This document shows, in pieces, positions 1 to 9,524 of a stretch of 64,000 nucleotides of DNA; positions within the stretch are counted from its first letter, which is position 1, and the number at the start of each line of letters is the position of its first letter. Source of the stretch: Ehrlichia minasensis. Lineage in GTDB: Bacteria; Pseudomonadota; Alphaproteobacteria; Rickettsiales; Anaplasmataceae. Location: positions 124,001 to 188,000 of the forward strand of contig CDGH01000070.1 of NCBI GenBank assembly GCA_000825765.1, read 5' to 3'. The translations under genes and the position numbers were made by a program. The notes under the pieces were generated by a model, which was not told the DNA's origin, made no database searches, and saw only the letters and a list, made by a program, of their open reading frames with translations.

Positions 1-21
1 AAGTATTTCATTTTTTTGTAA

Positions 22-372
22 TTAATCATTTTTTATGAAGGATATATTGCGGGTCTCAGTTGGTAGAATTACACATAATCCATCAAGTTCTTTTGTTAAA
101 ATTATTTGACATCCAAGACGTGAAGTATCTGTCAGCCCAAATGCTAAATCAAGCATATCATTTTCTTCATCAGAGATTTCATTGTGTTGCTCAACTATAT
201 CATACCAGCTTGGATCAATTATTACATGACAAGTAGAACATGCTAACGAACCTTCACAAGCACCTTCTAAATCTACATTGTTTCTATGTGCTAAGCTTAA
301 TAAGGTTTCTCCATCGTAAGCTTCATATGTTTTGCGACTTCCATCTGGTGAAATAAATGTTATCAATGGCAC
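22..372 (-). CDS. fdx: [2Fe-2S] ferredoxin of the isc operon
   Basis: This 116-residue protein is an adrenodoxin-type [2Fe-2S] ferredoxin. The cluster ligands are visible as C39, C45, C48 and C88 (C-x5-C-x2-C, then a distal Cys in L-G-C-Q). Isc ferredoxins supply electrons for Fe-S cluster assembly on IscU in the cytosol. It is the last gene of the minus-strand isc operon, directly after hscA, which is the standard place for fdx. The length matches the family and no ligand is missing, so the call is secure. Confidence 0.95.
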   Translation of the reverse strand: MPLITFISPDGSRKTYEAYDGETLLSLAHRNNVDLEGACEGSLACSTCHVIIDPSWYDIVEQHNEISDEENDMLDLAFGLTDTSRLGCQIILTKELDGLCVILPTETRNISFIKND

Positions 373-399
373 AATATACCTCCAAAATGTTATATTTAT

Positions 400-2256
400 T
401 TAACTACTAATGTTATAGTTATCAATAGATTTTTTTAAATAAAAATCCATTCTTTTTTTAATAAAATCATCTGCTAGTACTTCAACATTATTTATAGCAT
501 CTTTAATTTTATCAATATTACCATTTGTTAATGTTTTTTCAGCTTCTGTTATTGCGTTGTTGATTGTATTAAATTCTTTTTCAGATATTAGTTTTTTGTC
601 TGCAATTAAAGCATTTTTGATAATTGTAATAATTCTTTGTCCTTCGACTTTTTGTTCAGCTATTAAACGCATTTGCATATCACTATCAAAATTATTGATT
701 GAATCTATGATATTATCTTCTATTTCTTTTTGATCTAATTCGCATGTGTTATTTATGCTAACAGATTGCTTTATGCGTGTAGATTTTTCTTGTGCTGAAA
801 CAGTTAACATGCCATCCATGTCAACCTTAAATTCTACTATAATTTTTGCAGAGCCTGCAGGTAATGGTGGTATTCCTTTTAAATCAAATTTTGCTAATGA
901 CTTATTATGCTCTACCATTTCTCTTTCTCCTTGGCAGACATGTATTTGTATAGAATTTTGTCCATCGATGTAAGTAGTAAATTCTTGAGTTGCATATGCG
1001 GGTATTGGTGTATTTCTTGGAATAATTTTTTCTACAATGCCACCCATAGTTTCTATCCCTAGTGAAAGGGGTAGAGCATCAATTAAAACATTTTTATTTT
1101 TTATATGTGGATTAGATAGATAATAAGCCTGTAAAGCGGCCCCAACTGCTACTATTTGCTCAGGATCTATATCGCAAAACACTTTATTATGAAATATATT
1201 GCTTAGCATATTTTTTATTATAGGCATTTTAGTAGCTCCACCTACTAGTATTACTTTTGCAATACTGTTGAAATCAAGCTCTATACTATTGATTGTTGAG
1301 GTTATGATACTTAAAGTTTTATTTAATAAATCTGATATTATGTCTTGTAGCTCATCTCTGCTAATTTTACAAGAAAAGTTTTTTTCATGTATTTTAAATG
1401 TAAAATTGCCGCTATAGTTTTCACTTAAGTATTCTTTTGCATGTTTTACATTTGGAATTAAGTCGCTCAATAATTCTTTGTTAAACTCTATATTATTAAT
1501 GTTTTCTTCTTTCTGATATTTATTGTATATGAATTTTGCAAGTAAGTAATCTATGTCATCTCCTCCTAGATTTGTGTCTCCGCCAGTTGCTAATACTTGG
1601 AATACTCCTTGATGTAATTTTAATATTGAAACATCAAATGTTCCACCTCCTAAGTCATATATCATGTAGATATTGTTCTCATATTCTGGTTTTTCAACGC
1701 CATAAGCTAGTGCTGCTGCAGTAGGTTCATTTAGAAGACGTAATACTTCAAGATTGGCAAGATGTGCAGCATCTTTTGTAGCTTTTCTTGCTGCTTCATC
1801 AAAATATGCTGGTACTGTTATTACTACTTTTTTTACTTCTAGATTAGTACTATCTTTGACAATTTTACATAATTTTTTAAGAATTTCTGCTGATACTTCA
1901 ACTGGTGTAACATATGTTCCATCTTGTTTTCTTATGTATATGTCATTATTACCTTGATCAATTATGTTAAACAGTAATTCTGATGATAACTCGCTGATAT
2001 CTTTGATTGATTTTCCCATTAATCTTTTTATTGAAGAGATAGTGTTATTATTAGAATGGTGCGTTCCTACTTGTACTTCATTATTGATATAACTTACTGT
2101 TGAAGGAATTAGGAATTTACCATTTTCGTCTTGGAATATGATGATTTTACCTTCACTGTCAATCATAGAGATTAACGAATTAGTAGTTCCTAAATCTATT
2201 CCAAATGCAAGTGTATTGTCATTAATTTGTGGTTCTGTTATATTGATTAATTGCAT
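400..2256 (-). CDS. hscA: Hsp70-class Fe-S chaperone HscA
   Basis: This 618-residue Hsp70 has the three ATPase signatures: I-D-L-G-T-T-N-S at residues 20-27, D-L-G-G-G-T-F-D near 200, and a V-G-G-A-T-x-M-P motif near 340. A substrate-binding domain and a helical C terminus follow. HscA binds the LPPVK motif of IscU and promotes cluster release with its co-chaperone HscB; both partners are encoded just upstream. Its ATG shares one base with the hscB stop (TAATG), and an AGGAG lies about 10 bases before the start, which indicates translational coupling. It is close to E. coli HscA in length, and the operon position separates it from DnaK. Confidence 0.96.
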   Translation of the reverse strand: MQLINITEPQINDNTLAFGIDLGTTNSLISMIDSEGKIIIFQDENGKFLIPSTVSYINNEVQVGTHHSNNNTISSIKRLMGKSIKDISELSSELLFNIIDQGNNDIYIRKQDGTYVTPVEVSAEILKKLCKIVKDSTNLEVKKVVITVPAYFDEAARKATKDAAHLANLEVLRLLNEPTAAALAYGVEKPEYENNIYMIYDLGGGTFDVSILKLHQGVFQVLATGGDTNLGGDDIDYLLAKFIYNKYQKEENINNIEFNKELLSDLIPNVKHAKEYLSENYSGNFTFKIHEKNFSCKISRDELQDIISDLLNKTLSIITSTINSIELDFNSIAKVILVGGATKMPIIKNMLSNIFHNKVFCDIDPEQIVAVGAALQAYYLSNPHIKNKNVLIDALPLSLGIETMGGIVEKIIPRNTPIPAYATQEFTTYIDGQNSIQIHVCQGEREMVEHNKSLAKFDLKGIPPLPAGSAKIIVEFKVDMDGMLTVSAQEKSTRIKQSVSINNTCELDQKEIEDNIIDSINNFDSDMQMRLIAEQKVEGQRIITIIKNALIADKKLISEKEFNTINNAITEAEKTLTNGNIDKIKDAINNVEVLADDFIKKRMDFYLKKSIDNYNISS

Positions 2257-2693
2257 TAAATAGTACTCCTATCTTCTTGAATTTTCTTGAGATATTTTAA
2301 TTTTATGACTTGTTTTGCAGCTTCATTGAAATCTTCTCTAGAAAAAGCATCTTCCATGGCTTTAGTAGATGATGAGATTTGGTATTCAATATCAATATTT
2401 TTTGATTCTTGTATTTTAAATATTTCTTCTATTATATTGTTTATATCGTTTTTATCAGCAGTAATGCCCTTAATTTGTAATAAGTATTCTGCTCTTGTAA
2501 TATAGGATTTTAAAATTTGGTATGCTTTGTTTATTTCTGCTATGTTATCTAATGCTAATTTTTTTTCTGATTTTAAAAAGAATAAATCTGGATGATAATT
2601 GCTTTGTAATGCTATGTAATTCTGTTCTAGTACTTGTATATTGATACAAAACTCTTGCTTTAATTTAAATAGTGAAAAGTAATCTTTATACAT
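2256..2693 (-). CDS. hscB: J-domain co-chaperone HscB
   Basis: HscB stimulates the HscA ATPase and delivers IscU to it. The HPD tripeptide of the J domain is present (N-Y-H-P-D-L), followed by a helical C-terminal domain. The open frame extends 12 codons further upstream, to 2729, but that would overlap iscA by about 44 bases. The internal Met that gives M-Y-K-D-Y-F matches the usual HscB N terminus and leaves an 8-base overlap, so I chose it; the start is still an inference. The product is 145 residues, somewhat shorter than E. coli HscB. It sits between iscA and hscA, as in the canonical operon. Confidence 0.93.
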   Translation of the reverse strand: MYKDYFSLFKLKQEFCINIQVLEQNYIALQSNYHPDLFFLKSEKKLALDNIAEINKAYQILKSYITRAEYLLQIKGITADKNDINNIIEEIFKIQESKNIDIEYQISSSTKAMEDAFSREDFNEAAKQVIKLKYLKKIQEDRSTI

Positions 2694-3111
2694 AAAAACT
2701 TTCTCCACACCCACATCTTCCTTTTTCATTAGGGTTTTTAAATGTAAACCCTGAAGATATTTTGTTTTCTACATGGTCTATTTCTGTTCCATTGATAAAC
2801 ATCATTGCTTTTGGATCTATTAATATAGTAAAATTTTCATATTGATATTCTACTTCAATTTTTACATCTAACAATTTGATATCATATGCATATTCAATGT
2901 TATATTTAAAACCAAAACATCCTTTTTGTTTTACCATTATACGAATGCCAATAACTGTACCTTCTTTTTGTTTGATAAGCTGTCTTATTCTTTTTATTGC
3001 ATTTTCTGTTATGATAATTGGTGATTTACTTGTTACTTCGCTATTTATATAATATCTAACCTCTGAAGAATTACCTTCATTATTATAAGATGTAGAAGTT
3101 TCATTGTTCAT
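2686..3111 (-). CDS. iscA: A-type Fe-S carrier IscA
   Basis: This A-type iron-sulfur carrier accepts or stores clusters during assembly. The three conserved cysteines are visible: C65, and the C-terminal C133-G-C135-G-E-S-F motif. The first ~30 residues are a polar N-terminal extension (Asn- and Ser-rich) not typical of the ~107-residue E. coli protein, so a later start is possible, although no internal Met lies before the fold. It follows iscU by 33 bases and overlaps hscB, which supports cotranscription. Confidence 0.93.
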   Translation of the reverse strand: MNNETSTSYNNEGNSSEVRYYINSEVTSKSPIIITENAIKRIRQLIKQKEGTVIGIRIMVKQKGCFGFKYNIEYAYDIKLLDVKIEVEYQYENFTILIDPKAMMFINGTEIDHVENKISSGFTFKNPNEKGRCGCGESFYV

Positions 3112-3144
3112 GTAAAAACCTTGTTTTTTTTTTGGTGGTTTATT

Positions 3145-3561
3145 TTATTTATCATTTGAAGATGCAGTATTGTTTTTTCTATTTGCTTGTTTCATATTAT
3201 AATCATCGATAGCAGCTTTTACAGCATCTTCTGCAAGTAAAGAACAATGTATTTTTACTGGTGGTAAGCTTAGTTCTTTTGCTAATACCGTGTTTTTTAA
3301 TTTGTGTGCTTCATCTACTGTCTTACCTTTTATTAATTCTGTTGCTAGGGAACTTGCTGCAATTGCAGCTCCACAACCAAAAGTTTTGAATTTTGCATCA
3401 ATTATTCTTCCATTGTTATCTACTTTTATTTGTAATTTCATTACGTCTCCACAGCTTGGAGCTCCTACTAACCCAGTGCCAACACTGTAATCATCTTTTG
3501 GTAGAGTACCAACATTTTTGGGGTTTTTGTAATGTTCTAATAGAGTTTCACTATAACTCAT
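3145..3561 (-). CDS. iscU: Fe-S scaffold protein IscU
   Basis: IscU is the scaffold on which [2Fe-2S] clusters are built. The three cluster cysteines are C37 (in P-S-C-G-D, with D39), C63 (F-G-C-G-A) and C106 (H-C-S). The HscA-recognition motif L-P-P-V-K is present at residues 99-103. Length (138 residues) is normal apart from a short polar tail rich in Asn, Ser and Lys. It lies 35 bases downstream of iscS, its sulfur donor. Confidence 0.97.
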   Translation of the reverse strand: MSYSETLLEHYKNPKNVGTLPKDDYSVGTGLVGAPSCGDVMKLQIKVDNNGRIIDAKFKTFGCGAAIAASSLATELIKGKTVDEAHKLKNTVLAKELSLPPVKIHCSLLAEDAVKAAIDDYNMKQANRKNNTASSNDK

Positions 3562-3596
3562 AATTGCCTCATAATTGCTAAAATATAATCAAAAAA

Positions 3597-4865
3597 TTAA
3601 TGTGTGTCCCATTTGATACTATTAAGGTCTATTCCTTCTTGTACCATTTCCCATAATGGACTCATTTCACGTAGTTTTCTTATGCTACTAACGATAAGTT
3701 CTGCTGCATATAAGATTTCTTCTTTTGTAGTAAACCTACCTATACCAAATCTAATTGATGAATGCTCTAAATCTTTTTCAACATTTAAAGCACGTAAAAC
3801 ATAAGATGGTTCAAGTGATGCAGAAGTGCAAGCAGATCCTGAACTTACTGCTAGATTGTTAATTGCCATAATAATAGATTCTCCTTCGACATATGGGAAA
3901 CTTAAGTTTAAATTTCCTGGTATGCGTTGTTCATAATCACCATTTAATACAACATATGATAAATGTTTTTTTATTTCATTATATAGTATATCACGTAATT
4001 CTTTTATTCTTATGTTTTCTTCTTCCATTACTTCTTGAGCTATGCGTGCTGCTTCTCCTAGTCCTACAGCTAATGGTGTAGGTATTGTACCTGATCTCAT
4101 TCCACGTTCTTGTCCGCCTCCATTAATCAAAGGAGTAAGTCTTACTCGTGGTTGACGTTTACTTATATATAATGCACCTATCCCCATTGGTCCATATATT
4201 TTGTGTCCAGATATGCTTAATAAGTCAATGTTCATTTTATTTACATCTATTGGTATTTTACCAAAAGCCTGTGCTGCATCTGTATGAAAAAATATACCGT
4301 ATTCGTGACAAATTTTACCTATTTCTTCAACTGGTTGAATCACACCAATTTCATTATTTACAGTCATTACTGACACTAATATTGTTTTATCAGTTATAGA
4401 TGATTTTAGTAGATCTAAGTCTATAATACCATTTTTTTGTACATCTAAATAAGTAACGTTAAATCCTTCTGTTTCTAAGTGACGGCATGAATCTAAAACA
4501 CATTTATGCTCTGTACGTACTGTAATTATATGATTTCCTTTGTTTTTGTAAAAATTTGCTACACCTTTGATTGCTAAATTGTTTGATTCTGTTGCACCTG
4601 ATGTGAAGATAACTTCCTTGGGTTCAGCATTTATTAAGGATGCAACTCTTTCTCTAGCTAATTCAACAGCTGATTCAGCTTTCCAGCCAAAAGAATGACT
4701 ACGTGAGTGAGGATTAGAGAATTGTTGAAAGTATGGTATCATTGCTTCTAATACTCTATCATCTGTTTTTGTTGTAGATTGATAATCAAGAAATATAGGT
4801 AAGTTGATATGTATTTGTCCTTCTTTTTCCATTTTATTACCTATTTCTGATAACGTTAATGACAT
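3597..4865 (-). CDS. iscS: Cysteine desulfurase IscS
   Basis: This PLP enzyme converts cysteine to alanine and passes sulfur to IscU and to tRNA thiolation. Visible residues are H120 (T-E-H-K), the PLP lysine K222 (S-G-H-K) and the catalytic C346 within the S-S-G-S-A-C-T-S loop typical of group I enzymes, plus a R-F-G-I-G-R motif near 372. I kept the ATG at 4865 because AGAAG precedes it by a suitable distance; an internal Met 11 codons later is an alternative. It lies 30 bases after the IscR-like/desulfurase fusion gene, so two complete cysteine desulfurases sit in tandem. Confidence 0.96.
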   Translation of the reverse strand: MSLTLSEIGNKMEKEGQIHINLPIFLDYQSTTKTDDRVLEAMIPYFQQFSNPHSRSHSFGWKAESAVELARERVASLINAEPKEVIFTSGATESNNLAIKGVANFYKNKGNHIITVRTEHKCVLDSCRHLETEGFNVTYLDVQKNGIIDLDLLKSSITDKTILVSVMTVNNEIGVIQPVEEIGKICHEYGIFFHTDAAQAFGKIPIDVNKMNIDLLSISGHKIYGPMGIGALYISKRQPRVRLTPLINGGGQERGMRSGTIPTPLAVGLGEAARIAQEVMEEENIRIKELRDILYNEIKKHLSYVVLNGDYEQRIPGNLNLSFPYVEGESIIMAINNLAVSSGSACTSASLEPSYVLRALNVEKDLEHSSIRFGIGRFTTKEEILYAAELIVSSIRKLREMSPLWEMVQEGIDLNSIKWDTH

Positions 4866-4895
4866 GGTAGTCTTCTAATTTTTGCATAATTTTAC

Positions 4896-6473
4896 CTATT
4901 TTAGTTTTAGTAGCTTATTGTTTTGGTATGTTTTGTACCAACAATTAACTATTTTTTTTATTTGGTGTTCCGTTATATCAGGACTGAGGCTAATCCTGAT
5001 TGAGTTTTTAGCTATGTCATCATCTATTCCCATTGCAGATAATACGTGAGAACGTGTTAGTGTTCCAGAAGAACAAGCTGATCCATTACCAACAGCAATA
5101 TTTTCAATATCAAAGCTTATTGTTTGTATTTCACTACTTACATTTGGCATTGAAATACATGTAGTATTCGGTAGCCGCTGTGTATTTTTTCCAAGAACTT
5201 GAGCTTCAGGTACTAAATTTAATATCTCACACTCTAGTTTATCACGTAATTCCTCTACAGTAGACATTTTTTTTATAGAATCTTTCAAATTATTGAGAGA
5301 GATAGATAATAAATAAATTGATATTACATTTTCAGTACCAGCACGCAACCCTTTCTCTTGATTTCCACCTAATATCATAGGTTTTATTTTTATTTTTTTA
5401 CTATTAAAAAACAATACGCCAGTTCCTGCAATACTTCCTAGTTTATGTGATGAAATTGTTAATAAATCTACTCCTAAGTCTTCAATATCTATATGGATTT
5501 TGCCACATGCTTGTACAGCATCTGTATGTACTAGTGCACCAAATTTATGTGATATTGCTACTATCTCTTTTATAGGTTGAATAACTCCGGTTTCATTATT
5601 TGCTGTCATTATTGATACAAGAACTTTTTTGTCTTTAAATTTATTTAGGGTTTCACTGAGTACATCTAAGCATATTACTCCATTAGAGTTTACTGGGATT
5701 AATTCTGCATCTGTAGTGCAATTCATTATGGATGCATGTTCTATAGAAGAAATTAGGTGTTTGTATTCGGCGGTACTATTTATTACTAAGTTGTTTGCTT
5801 CTGTTCCAGATGAAGTGAAAATTACATCATAATTTTTAGCATTTAGTCTATTAATAGCTATCTCTCTTGTTTTTTCTATGATGCTTCTTGTACTTTGACC
5901 TAGTTTGTGTGTTGATGATGGATTATATATATTTAATGAAGATAAGTTGTCTAATTGTTTTTTGATCACAGGTAGTATGGTTGATGTTGAATTGTAATCT
6001 GCATATATGTATTTACTATCATCATTGCTTAATATGCTAATATTCTTGAAATCATTATTGATTATGTCTTCTAATGAAATGCTATTTAAATATTTTTTAA
6101 TATAATTACCTATGTTATCCCATAGATTATGAGTAATACATTTTGCATTGTTTGATAAGCATCCTATTACATTATTGTTTTTACATCTTGTAATTTTTAT
6201 GCTTTCTCCTATGGATTCAAGTATTGAGTTAATTGTAATTGTATTTGGTGATTTATTTAAAAAATATCCTCCACCTGGACCTTTTGTTGCATTTACTAAT
6301 CCTTGCTTTTTTAATTTTGCAATAATTTGTTCTAAGTACCCTTCAGAAAGAGATTGGCTATTTGCAATATGTGACATTTTTTTTGGTTGGTTACTACCTT
6401 TTAGTATATAGTACTCTTGAGCTAAATTTACCATAAACATAACAGCATAACGTAACCTTGTTGTAATCAACAT
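4896..6473 (-). CDS. Rrf2/IscR-like regulator fused to a cysteine desulfurase
   Basis: This is a two-domain protein. Numbered from the longest possible frame, which opens with TTG at 6536, residues 22-150 are an Rrf2-family winged helix resembling IscR. It includes R-Y-A-V near 29 and a candidate cluster-binding set C118, C126, C133 and H136, spaced C-x7-C-x6-C-x2-H rather than the E. coli C-x5-C-x5-C-x2-H. Residues 175-540 are a class V aminotransferase fold with H267, PLP lysine K365 and a catalytic C488 in G-S-A-C-S-S-G, so it appears active. The ATG at 6473 is preferred: GGAAA precedes it, and IscR proteins begin at this point. It heads the isc operon where iscR is expected. A sensor joined to a sulfur-mobilising enzyme suggests direct coupling, which is inference. 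Confidence 0.9.
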   Translation of the reverse strand: MLITTRLRYAVMFMVNLAQEYYILKGSNQPKKMSHIANSQSLSEGYLEQIIAKLKKQGLVNATKGPGGGYFLNKSPNTITINSILESIGESIKITRCKNNNVIGCLSNNAKCITHNLWDNIGNYIKKYLNSISLEDIINNDFKNISILSNDDSKYIYADYNSTSTILPVIKKQLDNLSSLNIYNPSSTHKLGQSTRSIIEKTREIAINRLNAKNYDVIFTSSGTEANNLVINSTAEYKHLISSIEHASIMNCTTDAELIPVNSNGVICLDVLSETLNKFKDKKVLVSIMTANNETGVIQPIKEIVAISHKFGALVHTDAVQACGKIHIDIEDLGVDLLTISSHKLGSIAGTGVLFFNSKKIKIKPMILGGNQEKGLRAGTENVISIYLLSISLNNLKDSIKKMSTVEELRDKLECEILNLVPEAQVLGKNTQRLPNTTCISMPNVSSEIQTISFDIENIAVGNGSACSSGTLTRSHVLSAMGIDDDIAKNSIRISLSPDITEHQIKKIVNCWYKTYQNNKLLKLK

Positions 6474-6547
6474 ATTTAATTTTCCAAAATCATTATGTAT
6501 TGTTGAAATGTTTTTAATGAAAGATTTTTTACTCAATCAACAATCTG

Positions 6548-6577
6548 TTAATGTATCATTAATATACCTTGTGTCAA
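6548..6577 (-). promoter_or_regulatory. Putative isc operon promoter with overlapping palindrome
   Basis: On the minus strand, TTGACA (6577-6572) is followed after 16 bases by TACATT (6555-6550), a plausible sigma-70 promoter. A palindrome with 6-base arms, TTAATG-TAT-CATTAA (6548-6562), covers the -10 element. Transcription would start near 6543, giving a leader of about 70 bases to the ATG at 6473. This is a candidate operator for the IscR-like protein itself, but it is not the known E. coli IscR consensus. Confidence 0.45.
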
Positions 6578-6793
6578 GTAGGTTTTTTATTAAATAGATA
6601 GCCAGATTAATCTATTGTTGTTTTAGTGACTTTTGATTATTTGTATTAATGTTATTTTATTAGATTAAATTGTAATCTAGACTTTATTCTATGATCATAG
6701 AAATACTTTAAAAGTTGAATTTTTATTCTTAATGTTATACACTTAAAAGTTAAAGTTTACTCATTTTTTTTTTTATTTTAAGGAAGTTAATTC

Positions 6794-7519
6794 ATGAGAG
6801 AAATATTTTTTAATGGTGCAGTTGGTAAAATTGAGGGAAAATATCATCATAATAAAACTTTAGGTGCTCCACTTGCTTTAATTTTTCATCCTCACCCTCA
6901 GTACGGTGGGAACATGGATAATAAAATTGTATATAATTTATATAATATATTTGCAAATAATGGGTTTTCTGTTTTAAGAATTAATTTTCGTGGTGTAGGT
7001 AAATCTTCAGGTAATTTTGAAAAAGGTATAGGTGAATTAAGTGATGGTGCAGCAGCAGCAGACTGGTTGCAAAATAATAATGTAGCTTCAGCTCCTTTTT
7101 GGGTTGCTGGTTTTTCTTTTGGGGCATGGGTTGCTATGCAATTAATGATGAGGCGTCCAGAAGTTGAGGGTTTCATAGCAGTGTCTCCACCTGCAAATAA
7201 ATATGATTTTTCGTTTTTATCACCTTGTCCTGTTCCTGGTTTGATAATTCAAGGTGATCAAGATAGTATTTCTGATGAAGCTGCAGTATCTCAGCTTGCT
7301 ACGAGATTGAGTAATTCTATTAAGAGTGAGTATATGCAGTATTATGTTATAGAAAAGGCAGATCATTTTTTTCGTGATCATCTTGATAAGTTTAATGAGA
7401 TCGTTGATAATTATATAAAGTTTCGTCTATCTGAATCTACTGGTAGTAATAAAAAAGGAGTTGTTCATAAAAAAGTAAAACAGCGTCGTATTATTATGCA
7501 TGATGATCCAGTGAGTTAA
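6794..7519 (+). CDS. Alpha/beta hydrolase
   Basis: This 241-residue protein has an alpha/beta-hydrolase fold. The nucleophile elbow is G-F-S108-F-G, an oxyanion-type H-P-H-P-Q-Y-G-G segment is at 32-39, the acid is probably D155 or D157 (G-D-Q-D), and H191 (A-D-H-F-F) completes the triad. The H-P-H-P...G-G-x-M-D-N-K pattern is typical of a bacterial family of unknown substrate often annotated as a conserved hydrolase. The C terminus (about 215-241) is a Lys/Arg-rich extension. AAGGAAG lies a few bases before the ATG. It is transcribed away from the isc operon. Confidence 0.85.
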   Translation: MREIFFNGAVGKIEGKYHHNKTLGAPLALIFHPHPQYGGNMDNKIVYNLYNIFANNGFSVLRINFRGVGKSSGNFEKGIGELSDGAAAADWLQNNNVASAPFWVAGFSFGAWVAMQLMMRRPEVEGFIAVSPPANKYDFSFLSPCPVPGLIIQGDQDSISDEAAVSQLATRLSNSIKSEYMQYYVIEKADHFFRDHLDKFNEIVDNYIKFRLSESTGSNKKGVVHKKVKQRRIIMHDDPVS

Positions 7520-7532
7520 GTATTTATTGTAA

Positions 7533-7649
7533 ATCATTGAAAATCCTTTTTAGTTTGTTGATTTTTTTAAAGTTATATAGTTATTTATATCAGTGTTTTT
7601 ATAAATTGTTAGTGGTTGTTTGTTAGTTACTATAGGGATTTTCAATGAT
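7533..7649. repeat. 14-bp inverted repeat in the gap before lysK
   Basis: The 14-base unit at 7533-7546 (ATCATTGAAAATCC) is repeated exactly in inverted orientation at 7636-7649, about 90 bases apart, just after the hydrolase stop. The rest of the 322-base gap (7520-7841) shows nothing recognisable. The arms could fold RNA or be a remnant of a small mobile sequence; the function is unknown. Confidence 0.6.
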
Positions 7650-7841
7650 GTTTATTTTCCAACTTAATATAATGCTTTAAATTAAATTAATTTCTTAATT
7701 TACTTTTATATGCTGTATGGTACAGATTCTTTTTTCTAGTGTTGTTTTTTATATTTTATGTAATCTTGCTATATATTTTGCTAATTTGCATGTTTTGTGT
7801 TATAGATTTGTAAGATTTATAAGCTATCAGTTTTATATATT

Positions 7842-9377
7842 ATGATGGAACAATACAAATTTTGGCCATTTCAAGAAGCAGAGAAAATATTAAAAAGGTT
7901 TGGTGAAAATACAGAAATTATTTTTGAAACTGGTTATGGTCCTTCAGGACTTCCTCATATTGGTACTTTTGGAGAAGTATTACGTACTACTGCAATAATG
8001 AATGCATTACGTAAAATCTGTCCTAACATTGTCACAAAGATAATAGTTGTGTCAGATGATATGGATGGGTTGCGGAAAATACCAGACAATATTCCAAATA
8101 AAGACATGATAGCTGAACATTTATGTAAACCTTTAACTATGATACCAGATCCTTTCTGTACTTGTGAAAGTTATGGTCATCATATGAATATGTTATTGTG
8201 TAAATTTCTTGATTTATTTAATTTTCAATATGAATTTAAAAGTGCAACAGAGTGTTATAGGAATGGTTTGTATGATGAAAAGTTACTTTTATTATTGAAA
8301 AATTATGATAAAGTTATGGATGTTATGCTACCTACATTAGGTAGTGAAAGACAAAAAACTTATAGTCCATTTTTACCAGTTTGCCCTAAAACTTCTAAGG
8401 TATTGCAAGTACCTATTATTGATATTGATGTTGAATTGTGTACTATTTCTTATAAGGATGAAGATGGTGAAATAGTTACAACGCAGGTTACAGGTGGAAA
8501 ATGTAAATTACAATGGAAACCAGACTGGGGAATGAGGTGGTCAGCGCTTAACGTTAAGTATGAAGCATATGGTAAGGATTTGCAACCATCTGCAGAGTTG
8601 TCTAGTAAAATATGTGAAATTTTAGGTAGTGCACCTCCAATTTTATTTTGTTATGAATTATTTTTGGATAAAGAAGGTAGAAAAATTTCAAAGTCAAAAG
8701 GGAATGGTATATCAATAGAAGATTGGTTATCTTATGCGCCTTCTGAAAGTTTAGCGTTATATATATTACAAAACCCTAAGAAAGCAAAAAAATTATATTT
8801 TGATGTAATACCACGTTCTATGGATGACTATTTATATTTAGTAGATGATTATCATAAAAACCCTAGTTATGATAATCCTGTATGGCATATTCATCATGGA
8901 AGTGTGCCGATAATTGATATTTTTGGTTTGAGTTTTTCTTTATTGTTAAATTTAGCATCAGCTTGCAATGCTGAAAATAGTGATGTGCTATGGGGATTTA
9001 TAAAGAGTTATCAAGATAATAATGCATTACAGGATAATAGGTTATTGTCTCAATTGGTGGATTTTTCAGTTAAGTATTATCATGATTTTGTTAAGCCTCA
9101 TAAAGTTTATAAAACTCCAGATCATGATGAAAAAATTATACTAGATGAATTAAAGAATATGCTTAATGATTTTCCAAGTGATATTACGTCTGATGAAATA
9201 CAGAGTAATATATTTTCTTTAATGAAAAAATATTGTTTTAATGACTTACGGTCTTGTTTTAAAAGTTTTTATGAAATTTTGCTAGGTCAGAGTCATGGTC
9301 CTAGGTTAGGGTCTTTTATAAAATTATATGGAATAAATAATACTATTAATTTGATTAATCAAGCATTAAAAAGATAA
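7842..9377 (+). CDS. lysK: Class I lysyl-tRNA synthetase
   Basis: This 511-residue enzyme charges tRNA-Lys and belongs to the class I (archaeal-type) LysRS used by Rickettsiales and some other alphaproteobacteria in place of the class II enzyme. The HIGH-like motif is G-P-S-G-L-P-H-I-G-T at 33-42, the KMSKS motif is K-I-S-K-S at 281-285, and W-K-P-D-W-G-M-R-W (225-233) is characteristic of the family. The frame begins with two consecutive ATG codons and no strong ribosome-binding site, so either may be used. The gene stands alone between two non-coding gaps. Confidence 0.95.
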   Translation: MMEQYKFWPFQEAEKILKRFGENTEIIFETGYGPSGLPHIGTFGEVLRTTAIMNALRKICPNIVTKIIVVSDDMDGLRKIPDNIPNKDMIAEHLCKPLTMIPDPFCTCESYGHHMNMLLCKFLDLFNFQYEFKSATECYRNGLYDEKLLLLLKNYDKVMDVMLPTLGSERQKTYSPFLPVCPKTSKVLQVPIIDIDVELCTISYKDEDGEIVTTQVTGGKCKLQWKPDWGMRWSALNVKYEAYGKDLQPSAELSSKICEILGSAPPILFCYELFLDKEGRKISKSKGNGISIEDWLSYAPSESLALYILQNPKKAKKLYFDVIPRSMDDYLYLVDDYHKNPSYDNPVWHIHHGSVPIIDIFGLSFSLLLNLASACNAENSDVLWGFIKSYQDNNALQDNRLLSQLVDFSVKYYHDFVKPHKVYKTPDHDEKIILDELKNMLNDFPSDITSDEIQSNIFSLMKKYCFNDLRSCFKSFYEILLGQSHGPRLGSFIKLYGINNTINLINQALKR

Positions 9378-9524
9378 ATTGCATATATAGTTTTATTGTT
9401 TGTTATATTGAATAGTTATTATTTTGTAGTGTAAATGTATATATATTTAAAAATATATAATTTATAAAATTGACCAACTAATAAAATTGTGGTAGCTTAC
9501 AGCATATTTGTTTTTGAAAATGTT

